NCBI GenBank assembly: GCA_019633425.1 | Contig: WSUB01000188.1 | Coordinates: 1 to 64,000, forward strand | Source of the DNA: Tulasnella sp. 424 | Taxonomy: Eukaryota > Basidiomycota > Agaricomycetes > Cantharellales > Tulasnellaceae | Reading direction: 5' to 3' | Length of the DNA stretch: 64,000 nucleotides | Shown: one piece after another, positions 45,475 through 57,200 of the stretch | Position numbering within the stretch: position 1 is the stretch's first letter | Layout of the letters: the number at the start of each line of letters is the position of its first letter | Notes under the pieces: model-generated | The model's input: the letters and a program-made list of their open reading frames with translations, nothing else | Told to the model about the DNA's origin: nothing | Database searches by the model: none | Translations under genes and position numbers: made by a program

Positions 45475-46759
45475 TAGCCCTGCAGCCACATGGCTGACGC
45501 CAGGTTTCCGGGTTGGCTGTTTTGCGTGTTAGTTCACGAACGTTTGCCGAGCGGAAATGACCCAGAAATACCGCAAGGCGAGGTTAAAGTGTCGTAGTTG
45601 GGAGGGCGGCGACAGCTAAAATAACGCTACACATGAAGGGACTGCGGCAATATTCGGCCAGGGGGTCATGGGATGGAAGAGGACTGGTGGCTTTTTGGTC
45701 GGTCATTGCTATTGATTTTGACCTCCGTGACGGCGTACAAAGAGACGCAGAGGTTTGACAGTATGGTCTAATGTCGACAAATGCTGCTATTGGATGTGGG
45801 AGGGCAGAAGCGGAAATCTCACTGGATATCACGCGTCAGTGGGACGCCGCACCGTGAGACGTATTGCCCCTGCTTGGTTCGTTTGTTCCATGCTCATCAC
45901 CCTCATGATATAAACCGGCGCGAACATTGCCTATTACTCAGAGAGGCAAACGTTCGGCTACTGCTCAGCTCCATGTATAGCGCCTCTACCGAAGAGCCCC
46001 TTCTCGCCCCAGCAACTGCTGGTCAATTGCGTTTCTACAGAACCTTGATCCTATTATACTGTGCATGTGTCCCTCGCTATCAAAAACCTTCAACCAAGTC
46101 TCATTTCGCGCCTCGGGACCAATCTCCAAGGGTATGGTATATTTTTCGCTTAGATATGAACCGGAGTCGGAATGCACGGGATTGGTGCTTTACTGTGATC
46201 CGTGGAGGTGCAGACGGGAACATTGCTCTGATAAGGGCTTAGTAATATTGTCCAGTACTAGATGATATCTACCTTACCCTACAGACCTCAAGACTGCTAA
46301 TGGCCATTCTAGGCTATCCCAGGGCGTGTTCGTTCCACCTTAATCAGCTTGCTTCGGCCGCTTGTTAGGTCTCCGTCCTCCTCACGAAACGCCTGGTACC
46401 ATAAGGTATCTGGGAAAATGTTCTCAACTTGCACCAATGGCACCGTAAGATGCGCTGTATTGGCTTCTTTCTGAGGGCGGGCTCGTCCCAGAAGGCCGTC
46501 GGATGAGTCGGCTCCGTCAGGCCTCGGAGAGTTCCATGCCGTTCAAGTCGGTATTATATCCCTTCTTTGCCTTTTGATTTTCACGCCGGTAAACTAACTT
46601 CTCCTTTTATAGCTTCTCCCAATACACACCCGGGTCACTTGTTCCCGACTTTTGAAGCTATGTCAAGTAATGCCGTGTTGAGCGATTGTATAAAATGCTC
46701 AGAACAACGTTCGAACGAGTTCAGCATCGTTAAATCACTCTATATCAACCTCTAAAACC
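45475..46759. other. Divergent intergenic region of 1.3 kb
   Basis: It lies between the phosphatase and the flavin oxidoreductase genes. Short frames are present without motifs. The TATA box of the oxidoreductase lies at its right end. Confidence 0.5.
46689..46695 (+). promoter_or_regulatory. TATA box of the BBE-type oxidoreductase gene
   Basis: TATAAAA lies 71 bp upstream of the start codon at 46760. Confidence 0.6.
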
Positions 46760-48744
46760 ATGAGTTCATCAGCTCTGAGCGAACTCAAGTCCGTCCTTTC
46801 CGGCGAGATTGTTGGCCCGGGGGAGGAAGGTTACGACTTCGGCATTCGCCGTTGGAGCGACAGCTGCTCAAAACCTGCAACCTACGTCGTATTTCCAAAG
46901 AGCGCAGAGGATGTTACAGCTGCAATCAAGTTTGGTAGAGCAGAAGGCCTAGAGCTTGCTATTTGTGGGGGCGGTCATTCTTGGTCGGTGGGTGCCATTC
47001 GAGCCTGGTCAAGCAGTCGAGGTACCTAACTGGGCGCTTGCTAAGGGGGCTTCATCGACTACGGGACTCGTCATCCACTTAGGAAAATACTTGAACACTG
47101 CTCGGTGTGACCCTGAGGAGCGTCTCCTCTACGTAGGAGGTGGCGCTCTCTGGGAGACAGGTACGTTGATCTCAGTGGGGAGGAGGCCTTGGATAACACT
47201 GAAACCGATTTCAGTCGACAAGGCCGCGTACGAACATGGCTTGGCTACGGTCGGTGGAACAGTAAATCACACCGGGGTCGGAGGGTGAGATCATGTTTCG
47301 TATTAACTATGGGATTCGAACAGCTAATCACCGATGTTCCTAGGCTTACTCTCGGTGGGGGCTATGGGTGGCTTTCAGGACGGCTTGGGGTCACCACCGA
47401 CAACCTTGTCCAGGCATGTGCCACGTATTTTTAACTCTTCTGCGGGTTCTGAACGGCCGTGCTTGGTTCATAGATGACCGTTGTCCTGGCATCTGGTGAC
47501 ATTGTGACGGCCAGTGAAACCGAACACCCCGACCTTTTTTGGGGATGTCGAGGCAAGTGTTCAATATCAATGACCTGCCGTCAAGAAATGTGCCCTGTTC
47601 TTACATCCTCTGAGCAGGAGGTGGTTCGAACTTTGGAGTTGTAACAGAATTCGTCCTGAAGGCGCACCCACAACGACCTACGGTATTCCTCACGATCCTA
47701 ACGTTTCCGGTTGACAAACTGGAAACATTCGTCGAAGGAGTTGAGAGTTGGTTCGAAACGGTAACCCCGGACGAAGCTTGCGCATTTGGTTTCACTCAAG
47801 GTGGACCACAGCCATCAGTGAGCTCCAGCGGCTGAAACTTGCAATCCGAAGTCTAACATAGATTTAGCCCAACGGGCCAGTAATCCAAATGCTTTATTTC
47901 TACAACGGAACCCCCGAGGACGGAAAAAAGGCAGCAAAGAAGCTTTACGATATTGGTATGCGGACATTCTGTTTGCGCAACAAACCGATTAATCATTGTA
48001 TTCAGGACCAATTGCCGAGATGCCTCTCGATGAGCTGCCATACGTCCAGCTGAATAGTATGATGGTAAGCTTTCTCATTACGGCGCGCTCCAATTCCGTA
48101 TGATTTATGCGGCCATCAACAGAACCAAGCTAGCGCCCATGGCGGACGGAAGTACATGAAGGGAGTAACAGTACAACCCAAACGTGTGTAGACTCGGTGT
48201 TGGCGGCTACTGTATTGTCCTTTGCTTACCGGTATACCTTTCAGTTACCCTGGAGGCCGCAAAAACCTTACTCGCTGCCATGAATGAATCGGTCAAGGAC
48301 AACCCAGGATTCCTAGTCAGCGGCTGCCAGTTCGAGTACGTACCGAAGCATGCGATATCGTCGGTGCCGTTGGAGTCTTCCGCATTTGTTGGCCGAGGAG
48401 CGGTAAGCATCAAAACGACCTTGCCACACGCGGAAGGTAACTCGTCGATTTTTCAGGGCCGAGAATGTCTTATTTTTGCCATGTACACCGAACCGTCACT
48501 CGATACAAGAGCGCGAGACACCGTTCGTCACTGGTCCAACGTGCTATCTGACACAGGTTCGAAGGCGGCACCTGGGGACGACGCATACGTCGCCGGATAC
48601 ACCAACTACGACCCCGAACCGAAGAGCGCCGCACTCGCTTTCGGACCTAATTACAACAGGTTACGGGAGGTGAAGAGGAGATACGATCCAGAGAACGTGT
48701 GGAGGAAGTGGTATCCGATTGAACCTGCCCCTTTGACCGCGTAA
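46760..48744 (+). CDS. FAD-linked oxidoreductase, berberine-bridge-enzyme type
   Basis: About 10 exons give roughly 480 residues from MSSSALSELKSVLSGE to EPAPLTA. The FAD-binding (PCMH) domain has KPATYVVFPKSAEDVTAAI, then CGGGHSWS whose His is the usual covalent FAD anchor. GASSTTGLVIHLGKYL, VGGGALWETV, GLATVGGTVNHTGVGG, LTLGGGYGWLSGRLGVTTDNLVQ and GGGSNFGVVTEFVLK follow. The Cys that makes the second FAD bond in bicovalent members is not visible. The C-terminal BBE segment is YNRLREVKRRYDPENVWRKWYP. Family enzymes oxidise sugars, alcohols or alkaloid-like compounds and pass electrons to oxygen; the substrate is unknown here. I see no signal peptide, so an intracellular site is likely. The intron at 47414-47474 starts with GC. 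Confidence 0.85.
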
Positions 48745-48920
48745 AATATGCGGGTCCAAGTAACTCGCGGCCCGGAATCTAGCTCGTGCCCGAATAACTG
48801 TAAATAATTCAAGGGATTACTCTGATGAAAACATTAACAGGATTCTGCTAAGTCTTCATGCTTAATCAACGACTCAGAGTCGATAACCGCGACGGCGAGC
48901 GTACCCATGCCTTGAAATTT

Positions 48921-48936
48921 CCTCTCTCTCTCTCTA
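48921..48936. repeat. (CT)n microsatellite
   Basis: CCTCTCTCTCTCTCTA between the convergent oxidoreductase and transporter genes. Confidence 0.8.
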
Positions 48937-49007
48937 TCACTTTTGCTCTAATGCATTAATTGATACAAGGGTAGAATAGGATTATGATACAACGTAGTTC
49001 AAACCAA

Positions 49008-51258
49008 TCAAGCAGACTGCTGTTTCAATTTTCTCTTCTCTCGCTCCTCCTCCTCGTAGACGACGTCTGGATCTCGCATCTTGACTTCGGGTAGAAGGCA
49101 CGTGAATACAGCACCGGCAATACAACAACCGAAGAAGACTGGAAATGGAAAGATAAGTCTCAGTGAAAGCTACGAGACGTAGGTATTCATTTAGATACGT
49201 ACTCCAAAGCACGGCAGGTGTCCCAATTGATTTGCTCAGCGAATTGAATGCCAGTGCAGATATGATCGCCCCGGCTTTCCCACATGCAGCTGACATGCCG
49301 TGAGCGAACGCCTTGAAGCGTGTTGGAAATACCTCTGCTGGGTAGATGTAGGTCGTTCTGAAGGCGAAGACCAAGCGGGTGGGACAGGTGCATGTGAGTT
49401 GGTGAGCGTTGTTTTCGGATGCGGGCACGAAGGAACGTACGAATTAGCACCAAAGTTGAAGAAGAATTGTAGTAACGCAAAATTGACGATGAAGGCAGGT
49501 TTGCTGAGCTCATAGAATCGACCAGCCATGATGCCCACTAAGAGGCGAGCAGAAGATTATCAGCGAGATTCCCAGTACATACGCGCGCCCAAAGCCACTT
49601 ACAAAACAGAGCTTCCATCAAGAATCCAAAGAATTGGATCTTCCATCGTCCTAGATACTCGATTGTAAGGACAGTCGCATAATACCCAGGAACGAAGCCC
49701 AAGGCCGTGATGATCAAGTTGCCGACCGCCAAACGGTGTAACTTCTCCCAATCCGTCGTGCCCGTTTTCCCGTCGAAACCGATTTGTTGCAGCACGACAT
49801 TCTGGTTGAGATTGATTCCGTAGAATCTTCATCAAAATCGCGTCATTCGAAGCACAAGACTTTCTGGACTGCTGGAGGAAGACCTACGCGATATCGAGAA
49901 GGAACCAGCAGATGCAAGTCCCCAAAAGGATTTTGAGATGCCTCCATTCCGAAAAATAGTGTATGAATTCCATAAACTGCGTCTTCTTCACCGCGGCGGC
50001 GCCTTTTACGCCCCGACCTTCCTCTGCCCCAACGACTGTTGGGTCGTTAGTGGCGTTCTCGGATGAACCGGAAGAGTGCGACCGGGTGTTGCCTAAAGGA
50101 ACGGGTTTTTCGTGGACGGTCACGCCCGCTTCCTCGGCTTTTTGTTTCTTCTCTTCATCGAAGTAATAGGCATCGTCACGTTCGGCCAGGCGCTGTGACT
50201 CCTGAAAGCGGGTCGACTCCGGTAGGTGGAGACGTTGATAAAGGGTGCCAAATGCCGGGATAAGTGACACGCCAACCACAATGCGCCAGACTTAAGATTG
50301 GGCACGAGGTTGAGCATTGGGGCTCCCGAAAGGCGCAAAGACCAACTCACCGCCGTCAACCTTGGACACTTCCCCCTTAGTATCCATCACATGGCGATAA
50401 CATTCCAAGACGATGATAAAGACGATACTGCCCATGAAACTCCCCCAGCCTTGATTGCTAAAGATATAAGCCAACATGGTTCCACGCTTTCGGAGATTCG
50501 CCCGGTCTGAGGTTACCGATGCCGACATAGGGTAGTCGCCTCCGACACCTACGCCTAGAAGAATCCGGAACATGCCGAGATAGATAAGACACCCATTCGG
50601 GGAGATGGATCCGGTGGGAGTGGTGAGACATAGGATAGTAGCGAGGATGATGAGCATTAGCTCCTTGCCGTCTACGTTGCCAATTTCCCACCGAGGTAAG
50701 CGGCTGCCAATATGTCTTGAGCAAGGCGTACGTACAAACGGCTTTTCTGCCCAAGGCGTCTGCCAAGTATCCGAAAGTGAATTGCCCGATCACACTTCCA
50801 ATGTTGGCACCAGCTTTCATGAAACCCTCCAAGTTGGAGGGCAGGGAGTGGCCACCGTATAGGCGGTATTGGAGCATCGTTGCGACGGGCTGCGATATTC
50901 AAAGGATAATGGGAACGTTACCTTCCGGCAAAGGGGTAAGCAGTGAGAAATTTTGCTTACGTTGATCACGAAAAGGTCATACGCTGGGAACGTCCATCAG
51001 GATGAGCATGATGCGAATAGTCAATTTCCGTTCTTGAACTTACCGTCAAGGAAGAAGCCGACCTAGTAGAGATGTGAGATATATGGTGAGCATCTGGTTT
51101 CATTCGAAGAAATACGTCTGACCTACCCCAGCAATACCCAACAGTTTGACTTCAGGGTATGAGAGGATAAATGGCGGACGGTGGGAATCATCCTGTTCTA
51201 CCTCTTCAAGCTTGGCTTTGCGAGTTGCCTCATTAGGATCGGTATAATGGGAAGCCAT
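49008..51258 (-). CDS. High-affinity phosphate:H+ symporter, PHO84 type (MFS)
   Basis: The minus-strand gene starts MASHYTDPNEATRKAKLEEV at 51258 and ends KRKLKQQSA at 49008. The first exon ends in VKLLGIAG, continued by GVGFFLDAYDLFVINPV. Next come GANIGSVIGQFTFGYLADALGRK (the D-R/K-G-R-R/K loop between helices 2 and 3) and FRILLGVGVGGDYPMSASVTSD, the hallmark of the phosphate:proton symporter family. ANLRKRGTMLAYIFSNQGWG and LPESTRF with a long charged cytosolic loop (YYFDEEKKQKAEEAGV) follow. The later helices are LLGTCICWFLLDIAFYG, LGFVPGYYATVLTIEYLGRWKIQ, TTYIYPAEVFPTRFKAFAHG and AALAFNSLS-like segments. The product would import inorganic phosphate at the plasma membrane and in fungi is typically induced by phosphate starvation. 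All main motifs are intact. Confidence 0.88.
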
Positions 51259-52119
51259 ACCTCTGGGTGTCAAGGGGGAGTAAGAGAACTAAGGTCGCTT
51301 GGCATGGGCAAGGCATTGACAGTTCGCATTATAAGGTATCCAGATTGTCTAGCAACGGCATTGAAGCACGTTCGTGAAACTCGCAAGCAGTGTGGACGTT
51401 GAGACTTGAGCTTCATGTGGATAAGCTCCACCGACCAATAGAAGTTTGGAGCTAGGAAAAGCATCATCGGCACACTGCTCGCCGGGTACTGCCGGTACTC
51501 GATACTCCTTGAAATTTCAAGTCAGCGTAGTACGATGGACCGGCTGCTGTAATATATATATGCATATACTATATATATGTACGACGCTGGTTGTGGCCCG
51601 TCCTCGATCGGGTGAATGAACGTCTGAGCAGGCATGGAGCAGAGGAAAGCGGGGTCAGAACCTCGGCGTGTGAATTCGTTTCGTCATCGTTCCCAAGGCC
51701 TCGAAGAAACGGAACCTTTTGAACCAGACATCCAAAAGGAATGAACGAACGTGCGGCAGTGATACCTGTGGGTTCTTCTATCAAACACTTTATCTGCCAG
51801 GGACGGGCGCTTGATGTCATCAGGTGCATCGTCGATCCCAACACGGTCGTGACAGCGCGAGAACAAAAATGAGAACAGCACGCAGTTGTTAGTGTACACA
51901 ATGGGCAATTGACACCCACATGCAACGACCGCAGATCGAGTGACAAAGATGGTGGTTTCTCGCCTTCTTCTGTCACGAGAGCTCGTGATACTTGAAGATT
52001 GTGATCAGCGGGTGCGAGTCAAGGTTAATCGCGGCAGAAGACCGCCCACTTCTGGAGTTCCCGGGTTTGGGGAACAATGAAGGGTCTGAAGAAGTTTACT
52101 CCATTGCGACAGCCATGCG
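51259..52119. other. Intergenic; left edge of the pectin methylesterase duplication
   Basis: 860 bp upstream of the phosphate transporter. It contains an AT dinucleotide-rich tract at 51551-51582, and from 51898 the first unit of the CE8 duplication. No gene is recognised. Confidence 0.5.
51551..51582. repeat. (TA)n-rich simple repeat
   Basis: AATATATATATGCATATACT followed by ATATATATGTAC. Confidence 0.8.
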
Positions 52120-52560
52120 ATTCAGTACGCTCAAGCTCTCACCACAGTGCCTACGTACGCTGTCCTAAACCGTCTCAGGTAGGTAATCGCCAGGTCCCCA
52201 ATTTCAAACTGGTGCAACTCCAACTTGCTCCCAATCCTCCCGCCATTTTTCTTCGCCAGCTCTTGTTCCCACATCCTCGATGTACCTCCTTCCAATTCGG
52301 TGGGGCTGAGTAGAAGAGGCCACCACGCGTATTGTGCCCCCCTCGACTCGGAGGCGCCGTAGGTGCGAACCGAATATGATTGTACGTTATGGATTGGACA
52401 AGGTGAAGCATTGAAGCATACGAATGGATAGTCGGACCAGGAAGGTTCAGCGTGGTCGATGCACTTGGTTTGTAGGGCCACCAAGACGGTTGGAAAGAGC
52501 TTGAGCGACATCTAGGACATGAACGAGACGCAATCTCGTCCTGGCATCATTCAAGGTCCA
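52120..52560 (-). pseudogene. Complex I 40 kDa (NDUFA9/NUO-40) subunit fragment A
   Basis: On the minus strand, TLNDARTRLRLVHVLDVAQALSN matches the PVH(V/I)xDVAQAL segment of the 39/40 kDa complex I subunit. After about 120 bp with a frameshift come AWWPLLLSPTELE and, in another frame, RRYIEDVGTRAGEEKWREDW, then DLAITYLRRFRTAYV, which is the family's C-terminal YLRR(F/Y)R. The pieces lie in three frames with a stop, so the fragment cannot be translated. The N-terminal dehydrogenase fold is absent. The assignment rests on recalled family motifs. Confidence 0.65.
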
Positions 52561-52719
52561 AAAAATTGGATGGGCTGCTCACACAGCCTCTACGGGTCAG
52601 TAGCAAAGCTACAACACTCAGAGGGACAAGGAAACGGGCCCTTCATTTGCTTGAGCTTCAAGTCGGCAGTTTGGATTTCAACAGCTGTCTGTTTACAACA
52701 AGTCACCGGATCCAAATAA

Positions 52720-54200
52720 CTACAGATACGCCGAGTCGATCCAGCTCGTAGAGCCCAAGACGGTGCTGCATGACAGCCAAGCATTTAATCGGACTAGAAG
52801 AGGATGAGATAAAGGGCAGGGGCTCACCTGATGCTAATACCAGCGCTGAGATTGGTCGCGAAACTCGCTCGGCCAGACTTCCAGGCGCCGGAGCTACATA
52901 AGAATCCGGCTCGTCAGTCTCTCGTGACGACCTCATCAGAGTTCCAACCGACCCAGAGTTGTTGTATTCCCCAAAGAGAATGTGATCAGTTCGAGGGTCG
53001 CTGTCACTCCAGTTCTTCCAGCCAGCGGCGACGATATTGCTTCCAAGATTCTAGGTAGTGCGGCCTGTCAGTTCCAGACTACTCGCTACTCCGAGCCGAA
53101 TAAGCCTTACAGAGTTCTGGAACACAACGCGGGCGTAGTTCCTGTGGTGCATAATTTAGTACCTGCAGCATAGCTCCAGAACTTCCGTGGCATACCTCCA
53201 AGGGCGTCCGAGGTAGACGGAGCCAGAGCCAGTCACGGTTGTGTGGTCAATCACATAGTAGTTAGCGTCACTGGTAGACCTTCCGCTGGCAGTAATGTAT
53301 CCGCTTCCGACCTGGGTATTTGAAAGTGAGACGAAGAGGCTTGGAAGGAATCGCTACAATAACTAACCGTGTTGATAGTGCCACCGGTAATCCATATGGA
53401 GGCTTCTTGACCAAAGATAAAGTCGACGGAGCCTTGAATGAGAGACTTGCCGTAGAACTGGGTACCCTTGTTGGCGAGGAGCGTGTCTTGGTATCCGCGG
53501 ATCTGGCAAGCGTAGCACGCGAAAGTGCCAGCCTGGACGGACAGAGCGATTGCCTGGGCTTGGTCGATGGGCTTTCCGAACGTGTTCTCGATGTTCAAGT
53601 TGTATACTTGAAGAAAGTGTTGTTAACAATCGTGCTGATGGTTGCCATGGTTGACGTGGGTACAAAACTTACTTTTCACGCCGGTTGCGAGAACCCGGAT
53701 TGTGCCGCTGGCGTCGTTGCTGCCAGCGCTTCCTGCATACTTGTTGCCGCTGACAGTGACGGTGTTAGAGCCTGAAATGAATAGCGAGTCAGCTAAAATA
53801 TGAAAGTGGAAGGAGGACCAACGCACTATAAGCCAACTTGTTGGAAGTTTCTCCATAGATGGTGATTCCGGAACGAGAGATAACGACTTGCTCAGTGTAA
53901 TTGCCAGGGTACACGTAGATGATATTGCTAGATTACTTAAAATATAAGTTCACTTTCGAAGCTTTGGTGGTTCGATGGACGTACCTTGAAGTATCAGCAA
54001 GTGCTTTGGTAATAGTTGTGTACTTTCCCTGTCCGCTCTTTCCGACTATATCGGATTTTCAGTTCAGGGTGGCGTCCGGCCATCTGATCCGAGAGAGACT
54101 GACCAGTAATGGCTCCAGAAGGGACCGCCCTACTATAGAGCGGCACAGCCGCAGATGCGAGAGCGGGAAGGAGAGCCAATCCAAAGAAAGCAAACTTCAT
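52720..54200 (-). CDS. Secreted pectin methylesterase (CE8), without CBM1
   Basis: The minus-strand gene starts MKFAFFGLALLPALASAAVP (a signal peptide) at 54200 and ends STVLGSTSWIDSAYL at 52720. It passes straight from the signal peptide to the catalytic domain (LYSRAVPSGAITVGKSGQGK). CE8 motifs in order: TEQVVISRSGITIYGET; SVQAGTFACYACQIRGYQDTL with the oxyanion Gln residues; QGSVDFIFG and YYVIDHT carrying the two catalytic Asp; GRPWRNYARVVFQ with the substrate Arg; and VAAGWKNW. Ten or so short exons join in frame to about 320 residues. The enzyme removes methyl groups from pectin outside the cell, preparing it for other pectinases. It is the tandem partner of the 55181-57200 gene, from which it differs mainly by lacking the CBM1 and linker. 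Confidence 0.88.
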
Positions 54201-54679
54201 GATGATCGCGTGTAATTTCTGGGAGGGCTTGGAATTGTCATTTTTGTATCCTCCAAGAGAGATTTAAAAGGCTTGTGGGCGGGGCCGACGGGCCGTCCGG
54301 TGGTGGGCGCAGCTCAGTAGGAGCGGGAGAAGGCGACGCGGGAAAATCCCGTGGTTTCAGCGGGCCTTGTTTGATCTTCGGTCTCGGTAGGGCGAAGCAA
54401 CGAATGCTTCTTTCACCGGCGCCAGCATATCACGAAGGGGGAATGAGGTAGTCATGGGGTCCTGCGGTATCTCCTTCGATTAGTCTTGGCACAATGGGCA
54501 ATTAACATAGTTTGACACCCACTGTAACAACCGCAGATCGAGTGACAAAGATTTCACAAGAACTCGTAATATTTGAGGAACGTGATCAGCGGGTGCGAGG
54601 GCGGAAGACCGCTCACTTCTGGAGTTCCCAAGGGTTTGGAGAAGTTCCCTCCATTGCGACAGCCATGCGAATCAGTACG
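54201..54679. other. Promoter of CE8 copy A and junction of the duplication units
   Basis: Positions 54201-54490 align with 57201-57482 (shared GGCGGGGCCGACGGGCCGTC block, GATTTAA.A tract about 60 bp before the start). The second unit begins at 54491. No further gene is seen. Confidence 0.6.
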
Positions 54680-55030
54680 CTCAAACTCTCAGCACAGTGC
54701 CTACGTACGCTGTCCTAAACTGCCTCAGATAGGTAACCACCAGGTCCTAAACTTCAACTGGTTCAACTCCAATTCGTTCTCAATCTTCCTGCCATTTTTC
54801 TTCGCCAGCTCTTGTCCCCACATCATCGATGTACCTCCTTTCGAATTCGTTGGGGCCGAGTAGGAGAGGCCACCACGCGTATCGAGCCGCCCTTGAGCCG
54901 CTCAGGACCAACTCCTTTGGTACTGTAGGTGCGTGGGCCGTAGGGGGCACCAGAAGGTTGGAAAGAGCTTGAGCAACATCTAGGATATGGACGGGACGCA
55001 ATTTCGTCCTGGCATGATTCAAGGTCCAAA
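54680..55030 (-). pseudogene. Complex I 40 kDa (NDUFA9/NUO-40) subunit fragment B
   Basis: This is the counterpart of the 52120-52560 relic and is better preserved. TLNHARTKLRPVHILDVAQA, LSNLLVPPTAHAPTV, YAWWPLLLGPNEFERRYIDD and VGTRAGEEKWQED lie in one frame, followed by a stop, then VEPVEV, another stop and DLVVTYLRQFRTAYV. About 25 residues usually found before the WW segment are missing. There is no N-terminal half. It is a gene remnant duplicated together with the esterase. Confidence 0.7.
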
Positions 55031-55180
55031 GAATTGAATGGGGTACACAAACAGCCTCTGCCAGTCAATAGCGAGGCTGCCACACTCAGAGCGACAAGGA
55101 AACGGGCGCTCTATTCGCTCAAGTCGGCAGTTTGGATTCCAAAAGCTGTCTGTTTACAACAAGTCACGGGATCCAGATAA

Positions 55181-57200
55181 CTACAAATACGCCGAGTCGA
55201 TCCAGCTCGTAGAGCCCAAGACAGTGCTGGATAACAACCAATATTTTAATCGGACTGAGAAGAGGATGAGACAAGGGGTAAGGACGCACCTGATGCTGAT
55301 ACCAGAGCTGAGGTTAGTCGCGAAACTCGCCCTACCAGACTTCCAGGCGCCCGAGCTATATGAAAGATTGCAACTCATCAGTCTCTCACGACCACATCAT
55401 CGGAGTTAGAACTGACCCGGAGTTATTGTATTCTCCGAACAGAATGTTATCAGTTCGAGGGTCGCTATCACTCCAGTTCTTCCAACCAGCGGTGACGATG
55501 TTGCTTCCAAGATTCTAGGTGGTGCAGCCTGTCAGTCCAGATCGCTTACTATTCTGAGTTAGATGGCTCTTACAGAGTTCTGGAACACAACGCGGGCGTA
55601 GTTCCTGTGGTGCATAATTTAGTAACTGCGGCATATCTCCAGAGCTTCCGTAGCATACCTCCAAGGGCGTCCAAGGTAGACGGAGCCAGAGCCAGTCACG
55701 GTTGTGTGGTCAATCACATAGTAGTTGGCGTCACTGGTAGACCTTCCGCTGGCAGTAATGTATCCGCTTCCGACCTGGGTATTTGAAAGTGAGACGAAGA
55801 AGCTGGAGGAATCGTCACAGCGACTAACCGTGTTGATGGTGCCACCAGTAATCCAAATTGAGGCTTCTTGACCAAAGATGAAGTCGACAGAGCCTTGAAT
55901 GAGAGATTTGCCGTAGAACTGGGTACCCTTGTTGGCGAGGAGCGTGTCTTGGTATCCACGGATCTGGCAAGCATAGCACGCGAAAGTGCCAGCCTGGACG
56001 GACAGAGCGATTGCCTGAGCTTGGTCGATGGGCTTTCCGAACGTGTTCTCGATGTTCAAGTTGTAGACTGGAAGGTGATGTTAACAATCGTGCTGAGGAT
56101 TGCCATGGTTGACGTGGGTACAAAACTTACTTTTCACGCCGGTTGCGAGAATCCGGATTGTGCCGCTGGCGTCGTTGCTACCAGCGCTTCCTGCATACTT
56201 GTTGCCGCTAACGGTGACGGTGTTGGAGCCTGAAATGAATAGCGAGTCAGCTAAAAGACGAAAGTGGAAGGAGGACCAACGCACTGTAAGCCAACTTGTT
56301 GGACGTTTCTCCATAGATGGTGATTCCGGAACGAGAGATGACGACTTGCTCGGTGTAATTGCCAGGATACACGTAGATGATATTGCTATATTACATAAAA
56401 TATAAACTTCACTTTCGAAGCTTCTGTGGTTCGATGGGCTTACCTTGAAGTATCAGCAAGTGCTTGGGTAATAGTGCTGTACTTTCCCTGCCCGCTCTTT
56501 CCGACTATATCGGATTTTCAGTACAAGCTGACGTCCGGCTCCGAGATAGACTGACCAGTAAGGGCTCCAGAAGGAACTGTACTAGAGGAACCCGAAGAGG
56601 TCGTCGTCTTGGTAGTGGTGGTGGTGGTAGAAGGCTTGCTGGTAGTGGTCGAGGTCTTTGTGGTGGATGTCGAGGTTTTGGTGGTAGTGGTCGAGGTCTT
56701 TGAGGTGGTGGTGGTGGTAGCCGCTTTATAGATGATGCACGAATGAGCTTTCTGGTCAAACTGTCGACCCTTTGCATGACGCACCTGTGCCGGCAACGCA
56801 CTGGAAGGATAGAAAGGTATGGTCAGGTGAATTGTTTGTGACGCAAGTTGTCCGGCACCTCTCACCTGGGAGTAGACTAGATCACGGATAAAAGGACCGT
56901 TGTATTAACGAGAGCTACGGAGGATTAGATGAAAGAGAGATCCTACAGTCGTTTGAATATTGGCAGACAGCGCCTGAAATGGGTGATGAGTGTCAGAAAT
57001 CCAGAGCCTTTCTGCTGTTGGCCAACTCACCAGCCACACACTCCGTTTCTCCAGTGTAAGTGCTTCCTCCGCATTGTCCTATTCGATAGAAATATTAAGC
57101 CAGACGCTCTTGTCTCCTCAATCTGATACCTACCATAGAGCGGCACGGCCGCAGATGCGAGAGCGGGCAGGAGAGCCAATCCAAAGAAAGCAAACTTCAT
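55181..57200 (-). CDS. Secreted pectin methylesterase (CE8) with N-terminal CBM1
   Basis: The signal peptide is identical in type to copy A (MKFAFFGLALLPALASAAVP at 57200). Then small exons give a CBM1: YGQCGGSTYTGETECVAG, AVCQYSND, FYSQCVAG. A Thr/Ser/Lys linker follows (repeats of TTTTKTST, about 50 residues to SSGSSSTVPSG), then the CE8 domain with SVQAGTFACYACQIRGYQDT, GSVDFIFG, YYVIDHT, GRPWR and the C-terminus STVLGSTSWIDSAYL at 55181. All catalytic Asp, Gln and Arg residues are visible. CBM1 would fix the enzyme to cellulose next to pectin. The intron after GGTINT is 54 nt and open in frame here, but 56 nt in copy A. The gene appears intact. Confidence 0.87.
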
